The notes: generated by a model not told the origin, from the letters alone. Positions 1 through 7,729 are shown, counted from the first letter of the stretch. The stretch: DNA of 64,000 nucleotides from JACCZR01 sp963830065 (GCA_963830065.1 CAWHLA010000008.1:124001-188000), one strand, 5' to 3'. Program-made: numbers and translations.

Positions 1-459
1 CTCGAGGGCGCCCGCCAGCACGTGCTGGCCGACCTGTACGGCTCGGTCGGAGCGATGGCGGCCGGCGGCGCCGTGCTCGCCTTCGGCTTCGACCGCGCCG
101 ACCCGATCGCCGCGCTGGTGGTCTGCCTGCTGATGCTGCGCAGCTCGTGGATGCTGTTGCGCGACTCCGGGCGGGTGCTGCTCGAGGCCGCCCCCAGCGG
201 CCTCGACCCCGACGAGGTCGGCCAGGCCATCGCCGGGCAGCCGGGCGTGGTCGAGGTCCACGACCTGCACCTTTGGGAGGTCACCTCGGGCTTTCCGGCG
301 TTGTCGGCTCACCTGCTCGTCCCCTCCGGCGACGACTGCCACGCCCGCCGCCGTCAGGTGCGCGACATGCTGGCCGAGCGCTTCGGCGTCGAGCACGTGA
401 CGCTCCAGGTCGAGCACGAGCCCGAGCGGCGCCTGCTGGAGATCGAGGGCGGCCCGTGA
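1..459 (+). CDS. Cation diffusion facilitator (CDF) transporter, C-terminal part
   Basis: The frame is already open at base 1, so the gene is truncated by the window edge. The visible 152 residues begin in the fifth membrane helix with HVLADLYGSVGA, the HxxxD metal-site helix of CDF proteins, followed by a further hydrophobic helix (about residues 33-55). The rest is the cytoplasmic dimerisation domain (VVEVHDLHLWEVTSG, then SAHLLV). CDF proteins export Zn2+ (or Mn, Fe, Co) by proton antiport. The stop overlaps the start of the Fur-family gene by four bases (GTGA), so the two are co-translated and zinc efflux is the likely role. The metal specificity is inferred from that neighbour. Confidence 0.9.
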   Translation, partial: LEGARQHVLADLYGSVGAMAAGGAVLAFGFDRADPIAALVVCLLMLRSSWMLLRDSGRVLLEAAPSGLDPDEVGQAIAGQPGVVEVHDLHLWEVTSGFPALSAHLLVPSGDDCHARRRQVRDMLAERFGVEHVTLQVEHEPERRLLEIEGGP

Positions 460-896
460 CCGCCGACTGGGCCTCCCACACCCGCGCCCGCCTGGCGGCG
501 GACGGCTACCGCTCCAGTGCCCCGCGGGCCGAGATCATCGACGCCCTAGCCGGACTTGGATGCAGCGTCAGCGCCGCGGACATCACCTCCGAGCTGCAGC
601 GCCGGGGCAGCTCGACGGGGCCGGCAAGCGTCTACCGCACGCTCGACCTGCTCGAGCGGCTTAAGCTCGTCCAGCGCGTGGACGTCGGTGAGGGCCTGGC
701 CCGCTACGAGCCCGCGCTGCCCGGCGGCGACCACCACCATCACCTCGTCTGCGACCGGTGCGGGAAGGTCTCTGCATTCGAGGACGAGGGCCTGGAAGCG
801 GCCATCCATCGCCTCTCTCGGCGGGTGGACTACTCAATCGACGCACACGACGTGACCCTGCGCGGCGAATGCCCCGCGTGCCGGCTCGCGGGCTGA
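456..896 (+). CDS. Fur-family metal regulator, probably Zur
   Basis: This 146-residue protein has the Fur winged-helix domain (residues about 1-80, with TGPASVYRTLDLLERLKLV as recognition helix) and the metal-binding/dimer domain with GGDHHHHLVCDRCGKV and a second CPAC pair near the end, which together make the structural zinc site. The GTG start at 456 overlaps the stop of the CDF gene by four bases. Fur proteins repress transcription when metal-bound. The company of a CDF exporter and a zinc-binding lipoprotein 0.4 kb away, with a Zur-like palindrome on the latter, argues for zinc (Zur) rather than iron; this is an inference. Confidence 0.85.
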   Translation: MTADWASHTRARLAADGYRSSAPRAEIIDALAGLGCSVSAADITSELQRRGSSTGPASVYRTLDLLERLKLVQRVDVGEGLARYEPALPGGDHHHHLVCDRCGKVSAFEDEGLEAAIHRLSRRVDYSIDAHDVTLRGECPACRLAG

Positions 897-944
897 GCCT
901 GCGCAAGTTCTGCACCGGCATATCGTCCTTGGAAGGGGTACTTC

Positions 945-1334
945 GTGCAGGGACGCGCAACTTTTCATCTCGCAGGCGGAGTGGAAGCTCCTGCCCGCGC
1001 GCGAGAGATCGTCACCGTGACGATCGGCGTCGTGCTGCCCGATGAGCGGGCCTACCAGGCCAGCCTGCTTACCAGCGAGATCGTGAGCAACAGCGTCGTC
1101 CACGGTCACGCCGGTGAGGAAGACCAGATCGAGCTCGCCCTGTCCTGGGACGTCGACCGGGTGAGGTTGGAGATCACCGACCAGGGGCCGGGCTTCGAGG
1201 TGACCGGGCCCGACCCCGAACGCCCCGGCGGCTGGGGTCTCTCGCTGGTGGAGACGATCAGCGACCGGTGGGGCATCGAGCGCGACGACCGCACCCGCGT
1301 GTGGTTCGAGCTCGGCCGCGAGGCGGCGGCCTAG
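945..1334 (+). CDS. RsbW-like anti-sigma/serine kinase ATP-binding protein
   Basis: A 129-residue stand-alone HATPase_c_2 domain. The N box is seen as EIVSNSVVHG, the G1 box as DQGPGF and the G2 box as GGWGLSLVETI. Proteins of this type bind ATP and either hold a sigma factor or phosphorylate an anti-anti-sigma factor. The GTG start is preceded by GGAAGGGG at about 930-937, a good ribosome binding site. No sigma factor or STAS partner lies next to it, so its target cannot be named from this window. The N-terminal about 25 residues are short compared with full RsbW. Confidence 0.8.
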   Translation: MQGRATFHLAGGVEAPARAREIVTVTIGVVLPDERAYQASLLTSEIVSNSVVHGHAGEEDQIELALSWDVDRVRLEITDQGPGFEVTGPDPERPGGWGLSLVETISDRWGIERDDRTRVWFELGREAAA

Positions 1335-1338
1335 CCGC

Positions 1339-2259
1339 TCACGCGGTTGGCCGGCAGCGCACCCGGCCGCCCGACATGCCGTCCACCAGCGTGGCCGTGT
1401 TGGAGGCCAGCGAGCCGAGGTAGGTGCCGGCGGGCGAGCCCGGCGGCCCCAGCGTGTCGGCCCACAGCCTGGGCGCCGCGCGCACACCGGCCTCGCGCGA
1501 CACGGCCCGCTCGAGGCGGGGATTGAGGGCGGTCTCGGGGAAGATCGCCTTCACTCGCTCGGCGCGGATCTGGTCCACCAGGCGCTGGATGTCGCGCCCG
1601 GAGGGCTGGGCCTGGGTCGAGAGCGAGGGAATCAGGGCGCCCACCACCTCGATGTCGTAGCGGCGGGCGTAGTAGCCGAACGCGTCGTGGGTGGTGACCA
1701 GCTTGCGCTGTGCGGGAGGCACCTTGGCCACGCACGCTGCGATCGAGCGGTCCATACGGCGCAGCCGCTCGACGTAGGAGCGCGCGTTTCGCTCGTAGAT
1801 CGCGCGGCCCTTCGGATCGGTGGCGATCAGGACGCGCTCGATCTCCCCCACCGCGCGGACGGCGTTGCGGGGGTCCTGCCACCAGTGCGGGTCGTCCTCG
1901 CTCGCCGGTTCGATCTCGTCGAACACCGTGAGGCGCTTGCCGTCAAACCCGGCGGTGGAGGAGATCTCGTCGACCCAGTCGTCGAGCTCGCCCCCCGAGG
2001 CCACCAAGACGTCGCCCTCGGCCACCGCTCGGGCGTCGCTGGGGCGCGGCTCGAAGTCGTGTGCGTCCACCCCCGGGCGAAGGATCTGCTTGACGTCGGC
2101 GCGCCGGCCGGCGACCGCGCGGGCCATGTCGGCCACCTGCGGCGTCGTGGCCACGACCTGCACCGCGGGCGTCGAGCCGTCGTCGCCGCCACCACAACCG
2201 GCGAGCACCGCCAGTGCCAGCGCGCAGCCCATCGTCGCCTTGATGAGAACCATTCGCAT
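1339..2259 (-). CDS. znuA: Zinc ABC transporter substrate-binding lipoprotein (ZnuA-like)
   Basis: A 306-residue cluster A-I metal-binding protein. The N-terminus is a lipoprotein signal with lipobox LAGC (Cys22). Metal ligands of the family are visible as His67 (DAHDFEP), His125 (DPHWWQDP), His191 (THDAFGYY) and the Glu of FPETALNP. It would deliver Zn2+ (possibly Mn2+) to a membrane permease, but no permease or ATPase gene is adjacent. The His-rich loop common in ZnuA is reduced to the HWW segment. A TAGAGT box lies 12 bases upstream of the ATG and a Zur-like palindrome covers the start. An in-frame ATG at codon 3 is an alternative start. Confidence 0.88.
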   Translation of the reverse strand: MRMVLIKATMGCALALAVLAGCGGGDDGSTPAVQVVATTPQVADMARAVAGRRADVKQILRPGVDAHDFEPRPSDARAVAEGDVLVASGGELDDWVDEISSTAGFDGKRLTVFDEIEPASEDDPHWWQDPRNAVRAVGEIERVLIATDPKGRAIYERNARSYVERLRRMDRSIAACVAKVPPAQRKLVTTHDAFGYYARRYDIEVVGALIPSLSTQAQPSGRDIQRLVDQIRAERVKAIFPETALNPRLERAVSREAGVRAAPRLWADTLGPPGSPAGTYLGSLASNTATLVDGMSGGRVRCRPTA

Positions 2260-2261
2260 TA
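2241..2261 (-). promoter_or_regulatory. Candidate Zur operator over the znuA start
   Basis: On the plus strand TGATGAGAA (2241-2249) and TTCGCATTA (2253-2261) form an inverted repeat matching at 7 of 9 positions around a 3-base centre. The layout TnATGAnAA-n3-TTnnCATTA resembles the Zur boxes I recall from actinobacteria. It covers the first codons of znuA, so a bound repressor would block a leaderless or short-leader transcript. The Fur-family gene ending at 896 is the natural candidate repressor. Confidence 0.5.
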
Positions 2262-2290
2262 GCGAAGCTCCACTCTAGGGTGCCCGTCCG

Positions 2291-3079
2291 ATGAGCGAGG
2301 CCTTCTTCTCCGAGGACGGCGACCTCCTGGTTCCGTCGGAGCTGACCCGCGGGCCGTGGGACCCGGGATCCCAGCACGCCGGGCCGCCGGCCGCCGCGAT
2401 AGGGCGAGCGCTCGAGCGTCACGAAGGCGGTGAGGGCAAGCAGGTCGGGCGGGTCACGTTCGAGATCCTGCGCCCGGTCCCGATCGCTTCACTGCGCGTC
2501 GAGGTGCGCACCGTGCGCCCCGGCCGCAGCGTCGAACTGCTCGAGGCCGTGCTGAGCGACGCCGACGGCCTAGAGCTGGTGCGCGCGTCGGCCTGGCGCC
2601 TGGTCACCGGTGAGGTGGACCTGGCCGAAGCAACGCCGCAGGCCGACCCGCCACCCGGCCCCGAGCAGGCGGAGGACAAGCCCTTCTTCCCCACCGGCCA
2701 GGAGGTCGGCTACCACACGGCGATGGACTACCGCTTCCTCTCGGGCGGCTTCCTGGAGATGGGCCCGGCCAAGGTGTGGATGAGGATGCGCTGCCCGCTG
2801 CTGTCCGGCGAGGAGCCGACCCCGCTCCAGCGCGTGCTGGTGGCCGCCGACTCGGGCAACGGGGTGAGCGCCGCGCTGGACTGGCGCAGGTACCTGTTCA
2901 TCAACACCGACCTGAGCGTGCACCTGCACCGGATGCCCGCCGGCGAGTGGGTGTGCCTGGACGCAATCACCAGGCCCGAGGCCAACGGAGTCGGGCTGTC
3001 GGACACGCAATTGCTCGACGAGCGGGGGCCGATCGGGCGCGCCGCGCAGACCTTGTTCGTGCGCGCCCGGGTGACTTAG
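2291..3079 (+). CDS. Acyl-CoA thioesterase family protein (double hotdog)
   Basis: A 262-residue protein with the pattern of TesB/YbgC-like double-hotdog thioesterases: HAGPPAAAIGRALE near residue 30, then VTFEILRPVPIASLRVEV and RPGRSVELLEAVL, and a second hotdog half from about residue 140 ending in the aspartate-rich SVHLHR segment. Such enzymes hydrolyse acyl-CoA to free acid and CoA. A TAGGGT hexamer at 2276-2281 ends 9 bases before the ATG, so a leaderless transcript is likely. Its -10 box overlaps that of the divergent znuA gene. The substrate chain length cannot be read from the sequence. Confidence 0.78.
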   Translation: MSEAFFSEDGDLLVPSELTRGPWDPGSQHAGPPAAAIGRALERHEGGEGKQVGRVTFEILRPVPIASLRVEVRTVRPGRSVELLEAVLSDADGLELVRASAWRLVTGEVDLAEATPQADPPPGPEQAEDKPFFPTGQEVGYHTAMDYRFLSGGFLEMGPAKVWMRMRCPLLSGEEPTPLQRVLVAADSGNGVSAALDWRRYLFINTDLSVHLHRMPAGEWVCLDAITRPEANGVGLSDTQLLDERGPIGRAAQTLFVRARVT

Positions 3080-3118
3080 GGTGGGCCGCGGACCCGCAAC
3101 CGAGAGAAAGAGACCTAG

Positions 3119-3505
3119 TTGGGCCTGTTCAAAAACATGAAGGACATGCAGCAGCAGGCGCAGGACGCCATGGCCGGCCAGCAGGGGATGGGCCAGCAGC
3201 CGGGCATGGGCGGCGACATGGCGGCGCAGGCCGCCTACGCGCAGACCGCCCAGAAGCTCTACGCCTCGGGTGTCGAGGCGCCGGCGGTCGTTCACAGCGT
3301 GCGGCCCACCGGCCAGACCGACGTGGGCGGGGGCCAGCAGACCGAGTTCGACGTATCCATCCGGCCCGCCGGCGGCGAGCCGTACCAGACCACGATCTCG
3401 CAGTCCATGCTTCCGGCGCAGCTGGAGGAGATCGCGGAGGGCGCCTCGATCACGGTGCGCTACGACCCGGACTCCCCCACCACCGCGCTCATCTACGGCT
3501 GGTAG
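3119..3505 (+). CDS. Small DUF3592-like protein
   Basis: A 128-residue protein of unknown function starting at TTG 3119, preceded by a purine-rich GAGAGAAAGAG ribosome site. The first 40 residues are rich in Met, Gln and Gly (amphipathic, QQGMGQQPGMGG). The remainder resembles DUF3592: a beta strand AVVHSVRPTGQTD, then FDVSIRP, and ending ITVRYDPDSPTTALI, the typical last strand of that family. It starts with MGLFKNMKDM, nearly the same as the next gene (MGLFKGIRDV), so the two are probably diverged tandem copies at the N-terminus. No membrane helix is evident. Confidence 0.7.
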   Translation: MGLFKNMKDMQQQAQDAMAGQQGMGQQPGMGGDMAAQAAYAQTAQKLYASGVEAPAVVHSVRPTGQTDVGGGQQTEFDVSIRPAGGEPYQTTISQSMLPAQLEEIAEGASITVRYDPDSPTTALIYGW

Positions 3506-3509
3506 CCCG

Positions 3510-4097
3510 ATGGGACTCTTCAAGGGAATCCGGGACGTCAAGCGGATGTCGGACCACCACGGCGGCATGCCGTCGGTGCGGCAGTCGTTCAAGGACATCG
3601 GCGCACTGGCCGACGACCGCGGCGAGCACGAGGTACTGAAGAACGGCTACCCGGCCAAGGGCGTGGCGAAGGGTTTCGCCGAGCCGGTGCCCGGCGACCG
3701 CTTCGCGATGCAGATCCCGATCGAGGTGCACCCGCCCAACGGCGCGCCCTACACCGTGAACTACGTGTTCCCCACCACCCGCATGAAGGCCGCGGTTACG
3801 GTGGGCATGGAGATCCCGGTGAAGGTCCACCCCGACGACCCGAGCCGGATCGCCGTGCAGTGGGACGCCCAGCAGGCCTCGATCGCCGCTGCCGGCGGCG
3901 ACCAGGCCGCGGTGATGCAGGGCATGCAGGCCACCTACGGCAACGCGGCCGACCAGGCCTACCGCCAGGCGCGTGAGAACCAGAAGTCCGAGGACCCGGC
4001 GGAGAAGATCAAGAAGCTCGGCCAGATGAAGGACAGCGGGCTGATCACCCAGGAGGAGTTCGACGCCAAGAAGGCGGAGATCCTCGCCGAGATGTAG
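3510..4097 (+). CDS. SHOCT-domain protein
   Basis: A 195-residue protein 4 bases downstream of the previous gene. The ATG at 3510 is chosen because MGLFKGIRDV matches the start of its neighbour. The middle (about 45-115) forms a beta-rich unit, AMQIPIEVHPPNGAPYTVNY and MEIPVKVHPDDPSRIAVQW. The C-terminus is a SHOCT helix pair, KIKKLGQMKDSGLITQEEF followed by DAKKAEILAEM. SHOCT units are short oligomerisation elements found at the ends of many proteins and their partners are usually unknown. The pair 3119/3510 is likely one operon. Confidence 0.78.
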   Translation: MGLFKGIRDVKRMSDHHGGMPSVRQSFKDIGALADDRGEHEVLKNGYPAKGVAKGFAEPVPGDRFAMQIPIEVHPPNGAPYTVNYVFPTTRMKAAVTVGMEIPVKVHPDDPSRIAVQWDAQQASIAAAGGDQAAVMQGMQATYGNAADQAYRQARENQKSEDPAEKIKKLGQMKDSGLITQEEFDAKKAEILAEM

Positions 4098-4103
4098 CGA
4101 GAG

Positions 4104-4469
4104 CTACGCGCCGACGCGCAGGCCGTGGGTACCACCCTGCGCGTCGGCCATCTCGCCCAGCGCCGTCCGGGTACCGGGGTCGACCTTGCCGATCACCGTC
4201 ACGCGCGTGTGTCCCGTGCCGGAGTCGTCGAAGCGCACCGACAGCTTGTAGATGCTCTGAGAGAACTTGCGTAGCGCGAAGCCGACTACCGACAGGAAGT
4301 TCAGGTACGCCGGCCAGTCGTAGTAGCGCTTCTCGTATGAGAGGCCGTTGAACGACTCGTCGACGAGCTCGTAGCCCTTCAGCGCGTCCGGCGGCTGGGA
4401 GCGCCAGCGGAAGAGGGCTTGGTCCGGTGGCCCGTGGGTAAGGAAATGGAGCTCCAGCTCATCGGCCAT
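4104..4469 (-). CDS. Conserved hypothetical protein, 121 aa
   Basis: An unrecognised soluble 121-residue protein. Visible features are an aromatic middle (YEKRYYDWPAYLNFLSVVGF) followed by a strand-rich end (YKLSVRFDD, HTRVTVIGKVD) that might belong to a START/SRPBCC-like fold, but this is only an impression. A TAGGGT box on the minus strand (plus-strand 4478-4483) ends 8 bases before the ATG, so it is probably leaderless. The promoter lies back to back with that of the divergent gene at 4507. Confidence 0.6.
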   Translation of the reverse strand: MADELELHFLTHGPPDQALFRWRSQPPDALKGYELVDESFNGLSYEKRYYDWPAYLNFLSVVGFALRKFSQSIYKLSVRFDDSGTGHTRVTVIGKVDPGTRTALGEMADAQGGTHGLRVGA

Positions 4470-4493
4470 GCCCTTCGACCCTAACCCGACATC

Positions 4494-4499
4494 TAAGCT
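4494..4499 (+). promoter_or_regulatory. -10 box TAAGCT, decides start 4507
   Basis: TAAGCT ends 7 bases before GTG 4507. An upstream ATG at 4468 is in frame but would share bases with the divergent start codon and would lie upstream of this box, so the GTG is preferred. Confidence 0.55.
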
Positions 4500-4506
4500 C
4501 GCGCGG

Positions 4507-5961
4507 GTGCGGGGCGATCGGAGGGTTGTGCTCGGTCTGGTGGCGATTCTCGTCGCCGGCGCGCTGCTGCGGCTGCTGCTCGTCCTGGCCTGGAAGCCGG
4601 CCTTCTTCGGGTGGCCCGACGCCGCGAGCTACATCGGGGTCTCCCAGAGCGGGGACTTCTTCCGCAACGAGCTGAGGCCCGCCGGGTACCCGATCGTCCT
4701 GCGGGGGATGAACGAGATCTCCCCCACCCTGCTGTTCGTGGTGATCGTGCACCACCTGCTCGGGCTGGCCTCGGCGGCGATCATGTTCTTCACGGTCGCC
4801 CGCACCGGTATCTCGCGCTGGCTGGCGCTGGTACCGGCCGCGGTGATGGCGCTTGCGGCGCCGGTGTTCTTCATGGAGCACTCGGCCAACAGCGAGGCCG
4901 TCTTCATCCTCCTCATGACGGTCGCGCTGTACTGCGGCGTGCGTACCGCCGAGGGCACCAGCCTGTGGTGGCCGGGGCTCGGAGGGCTGGCGCTGGCGAC
5001 CGCGGCCAGCGTGCGCGTCGTGGCGCTGCCGATCCTGATCCTGGGCGCCGCTTGGCTGCTGTTCGCGGTACCCGGCGCGCCGTGGCGCCGGCGCGCGGCC
5101 GTGACGGCAGTCGGCGTCCTCGGCGCGCTCGTCCTGCTGGTGCCCTACTACGCGATCGAGTACGCCGCCGAGGGCCGCACCGGGCTCAGTCGCAACGGGG
5201 CGTGGAACATCTACGGCCGGGTGGCGCCGTTCGCGGACTGCTCGAGGTTCACCCCTCCGCGCGGCACCCAGATCCTGTGCGAGAACGTGCCGCGCGCCAA
5301 GCGCCCCTACACCAACCAGTACACGTTCAACTGGTACTACTCGCCCGCGATTCGCTACTACGGCGATCCCCACACCGCGGGCTCCAAGCAGACCGCCGCG
5401 GTCGAGGCCTTCACCTGGGAGGTGGTGACCCACCAGCCGCTCGACTACCTCGGGGAGGTCGGCGGGGCGACGCTGCGCTACATCGCGCCCGAGAGCTTCC
5501 GCGGCTACGGCGGCGGCTACAGCTGGCACGACCTGGTCCACCACCAGGTGCTCTTCAACTCGACCTACAACCCTCTTGGCCTCCGCGACGCCCGGCCCCA
5601 CTACACCGACGCGAAGCGGTTCAGCGTGAACCGCAACCTGATCTCGGTGCTGCGCACCTACGAGTCGGGCACCCGGATACAGGGGCCGTTCTTCGTGCTG
5701 CTGGCCTTGCTGACCTTCGCCGCGCCGTTCCTGACAACCGGCCGCGCTCGCTCGGCGGCCATCCTGTTCGGCATGTCGGCGTGGGTGATGCTGATCGTCC
5801 CCGTCGCCACGGTCGAGTTCAGCGCGCGGACCGCGGCCCCGGCGCTGGGGCCGTTCGTGGCCGCTGCGGCGATCGGCGCTCAGGGCGCGGCGACGGCATT
5901 CGCGCGCCGCCGGCGACGCGGCCTTGCGCGCACGTCGCCGGCCCGGCCGGCCGAGGCCTAG
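4507..5961 (+). CDS. GT-C type membrane glycosyltransferase-like protein
   Basis: An integral membrane protein of 484 residues with about 10-12 hydrophobic helices, the first right after the N-terminus (VVLGLVAILVAGALLRLLL). Downstream of helix 1 comes GWPDAASYIGVSQSG, with an acidic residue in the first external loop, as in dolichyl/polyprenyl-phosphate-sugar dependent transferases of the GT-C class. A periplasmic stretch (about residues 230-350) is aromatic rich. Such enzymes move a sugar from a lipid carrier to protein or lipid outside the membrane. The acceptor is unknown. An ATG at 4468 would add 13 residues, but the -10 box favours GTG 4507. Confidence 0.7.
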   Translation: MRGDRRVVLGLVAILVAGALLRLLLVLAWKPAFFGWPDAASYIGVSQSGDFFRNELRPAGYPIVLRGMNEISPTLLFVVIVHHLLGLASAAIMFFTVARTGISRWLALVPAAVMALAAPVFFMEHSANSEAVFILLMTVALYCGVRTAEGTSLWWPGLGGLALATAASVRVVALPILILGAAWLLFAVPGAPWRRRAAVTAVGVLGALVLLVPYYAIEYAAEGRTGLSRNGAWNIYGRVAPFADCSRFTPPRGTQILCENVPRAKRPYTNQYTFNWYYSPAIRYYGDPHTAGSKQTAAVEAFTWEVVTHQPLDYLGEVGGATLRYIAPESFRGYGGGYSWHDLVHHQVLFNSTYNPLGLRDARPHYTDAKRFSVNRNLISVLRTYESGTRIQGPFFVLLALLTFAAPFLTTGRARSAAILFGMSAWVMLIVPVATVEFSARTAAPALGPFVAAAAIGAQGAATAFARRRRRGLARTSPARPAEA

Positions 5962-5965
5962 GCCC

Positions 5966-6517
5966 TCAGCACTCCGCGGCCACCACCAGCTTCGAGCCGC
6001 CCTCGGACTGGAGCACCGCGTCCTCGCCCTTGGTGACCTTCCCGCAGGGCGGTACGACGATCGTGGTGCCGTCGCTGCCCTGTTGGAGGACGAGCTGGGA
6101 CTTGGCGATCACCCCATCCGACTCGAAAGCGCCGTCGGTCTCGTTGGCCGCTGGGGCGTTGTCCACGATGAAAGCCGACGAGGGGATGTTGCCGGCGGCG
6201 TTGACCGCGCCCGTGCCCGGCTGGCAGTGGGGCACCATCACGGTGCGCACGTCCTCGCCGGCGTTGAGCTCGAACGTGGTCGCGCCCGGGGTGGGCTTGG
6301 CCTTCTCGGCGTCAGTGGTGGTCTGCTCGACCGGCGTGTTGCAGGGCGGGATCACCACCTTGTGCTTCTCGTTGGCCGGGACAACCAGGGCGCGGGCGCT
6401 CTCGGGCAGCTCGCCCACGCTCTTCGGCTCCTCCGGCCCCTGGCCGAGGAAAATGGCGCCGATGCCCAGCGCCACGATCAGGACGCCGCCGACGATCCAC
6501 GGGATCTTGTTCTTCAC
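5966..6517 (-). CDS. Membrane-anchored VPPC-repeat protein (short paralogue)
   Basis: A 183-residue protein of unknown function. Residues about 5-25 form one hydrophobic helix (IPWIVGGVLIVALGIGAIF) that is likely a signal anchor; the rest should be extracytoplasmic. It contains four imperfect repeats that each end in a cysteine: KHKVVIPPC, VRTVMVPHC, GTTIVVPPC and SKLVVAAEC, each preceded by a short strand and an Asn/Gly/Lys turn, and separated by acidic, Ala/Thr-rich linkers. The same repeat builds the upstream lipoprotein. GTG start 6 bases after the stop of that gene, so they form an operon. I recognise no known family. Confidence 0.72.
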   Translation of the reverse strand: MKNKIPWIVGGVLIVALGIGAIFLGQGPEEPKSVGELPESARALVVPANEKHKVVIPPCNTPVEQTTTDAEKAKPTPGATTFELNAGEDVRTVMVPHCQPGTGAVNAAGNIPSSAFIVDNAPAANETDGAFESDGVIAKSQLVLQQGSDGTTIVVPPCGKVTKGEDAVLQSEGGSKLVVAAEC

Positions 6518-6523
6518 TGAGCG

Positions 6524-7132
6524 CTAGCCGCCGCTGGAGCTGCTCGACGCAGACACCCGGCACGGCGGGGCCACCACGGAGGTCTTGTCGCGCTCGGCCG
6601 GCAGGGCCGTGTTGGTCCCACCACCCGTGGCCGCGGTGCCGCTGCTGCCACCGGAGCCGGTCTGCACCACGCAGGGCGGCACGATGATCTTCGTAATGTT
6701 GCTGCTCTTGGGGAGCAGCAGCGCGTTCTGCGGCTGGCCGCCGCTCTGCTGGGCCGCACCCTGAGGCGACTCGGTGCCGCCCGGGCTGAGCAGGACGGTG
6801 CTGGCCCGGCCGGCGGTCTTGGCGCCTTGGATGCAGGGCTGAACCGCGACCGTCTGGTCGAGCGCGCTCTTGGGGACTACGACTTGGTTGGAACCGGGAG
6901 GAGCGTCGGTGGTGTCCTGGTCGATCTCGGCTGCGCTGCAGGGCGGCACGATCACGGTGAGGTTCTGGCCCTGCTTGGGCACTACGACGGTGCGCACGCC
7001 GGGGGCCATGAGCGCCATGGCGGTCGGGTCGGGCGGGGGCTGCTGCGTCGACTCGGAGCCTCCACCACACGCGCTGAGTCCCAGCGCCACCAGGCCGCAT
7101 CCGGCCAGGGCCAGTCTTTTGTCCACCTTCAA
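6524..7132 (-). CDS. VPPC-repeat lipoprotein
   Basis: The open frame runs back into a tRNA gene, so the true start is inside it. TTG 7132 is chosen because GGGAGG lies 6 bases upstream; GTG 7126 is possible. The product of about 202 residues has a lipoprotein signal with lipobox LSAC (Cys near residue 23). The mature part has four repeats: RTVVVPKQGQNLTVIVPPC, NQVVVPKSALDQTVAVQPC, NALLLPKSSNITKIIVPPC and a shorter one ending SVVAPPC, joined by Gly/Ser/Thr/Gln-rich linkers. Each unit is a strand, a VPK-type turn, a second strand and a Pro-Pro-Cys end. Function unknown; surface or cell-wall location inferred. Confidence 0.75.
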   Translation of the reverse strand: MKVDKRLALAGCGLVALGLSACGGGSESTQQPPPDPTAMALMAPGVRTVVVPKQGQNLTVIVPPCSAAEIDQDTTDAPPGSNQVVVPKSALDQTVAVQPCIQGAKTAGRASTVLLSPGGTESPQGAAQQSGGQPQNALLLPKSSNITKIIVPPCVVQTGSGGSSGTAATGGGTNTALPAERDKTSVVAPPCRVSASSSSSGG

Positions 7133-7175
7133 GTGCTTCCTCCCATTGAGTGCTTCGATCTCTAGAGACCCTTTA

Positions 7176-7249
7176 TCGGGGCGACTGGATTTGAACCAGC
7201 GACCGCTCGGCCCCCAGCCGAGTGCGCTACCAGACTGCGCCACGCCCCG
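7176..7249 (-). tRNA. tRNA-Pro (anticodon GGG)
   Basis: The minus strand folds as a 74-base cloverleaf with acceptor arms CGGGGCG/CGCCCCG, anticodon stem CTCGG/CCGAG around the loop CTGGGGG, and T arm GCTGGTTCAAATCCAGT. Discriminator base is A; CCA is not encoded. Confidence 0.93.
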
Positions 7250-7262
7250 TGTTTTGCTGCAG

Positions 7263-7333
7263 AGCGGGCGACGGGAGTCGAACCCGTACTAAGAGCTTGG
7301 AAGGCTCTTGTGCAGCCGTTACACCACGCCCGC
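7263..7333 (-). tRNA. tRNA-Gly (anticodon TCC)
   Basis: A 71-base minus-strand cloverleaf with acceptor GCGGGCG/CGCCCGC, anticodon stem AGAGC/GCTCT around the loop CTTCCAA, and T arm CGGGTTCGACTCCCG. Discriminator T; no encoded CCA. It lies 13 bases upstream of tRNA-Pro on the same strand, so the two are probably transcribed together. Confidence 0.93.
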
Positions 7334-7348
7334 GGTGCGGCCGTCATG

Positions 7349-7606
7349 TTAGCCCGGGGCCTCTTCTGGTCGTTGCTCGGGGGCGATCCGCTGCCCGAGG
7401 AAGATCCCCAGCAGGGTGACCGCGAGCGCGACGACCAGGCGGATCAGGATCGAGGCAGAGAGCCCATCCGTGATCAAGGCCGCCAGGGCCATGATCAGCG
7501 GGAACGCGAGCGGGATCCACATCAACGGAGGACCGAACGCGTACCCGAATGCGAGCCCCGCAAGGAAGAAGAGCGTCACCGAGATGACTACCGCTACTGC
7601 CGACAT
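7349..7606 (-). CDS. Small membrane protein, 85 aa
   Basis: An unrecognised protein of 85 residues that is almost wholly hydrophobic, with about three helices (VAVVISVTLFFLAGLAF, IPLAFPLIMALAAL, LIRLVVALAVTLLGIFL) and a charged tail QRIAPEQRPEEAPG. A TAGGAT box ends 6 bases before the ATG on the minus strand, so it is probably leaderless. It may be read through into the tRNA-Gly/tRNA-Pro pair downstream on the same strand. Confidence 0.65.
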   Translation of the reverse strand: MSAVAVVISVTLFFLAGLAFGYAFGPPLMWIPLAFPLIMALAALITDGLSASILIRLVVALAVTLLGIFLGQRIAPEQRPEEAPG

Positions 7607-7729
7607 GGGCGCATCCTATGAAGGTTGAGGGTCGTTGGGCACCGCGGGTCTCTGCGCTCTGGGTGGCGCATGAGCACCATTCCCCACATTCCGGCTATCC
7701 ACGCTTCCTCGACCTAAGATCGAAGCGAA

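Noticed and set aside
834..1487. Long minus-strand frame over the ATP-binding protein gene
   Set aside because: It is antisense to a clear HATPase gene, has no recognisable domain and shows only Arg/Pro/Gly/Ala-rich text typical of GC-rich shadow frames.
7162..7347. Small minus-strand frame between 7162 and 7347
   Set aside because: It lies across tRNA-Gly and tRNA-Pro and reads tRNA sequence as protein.
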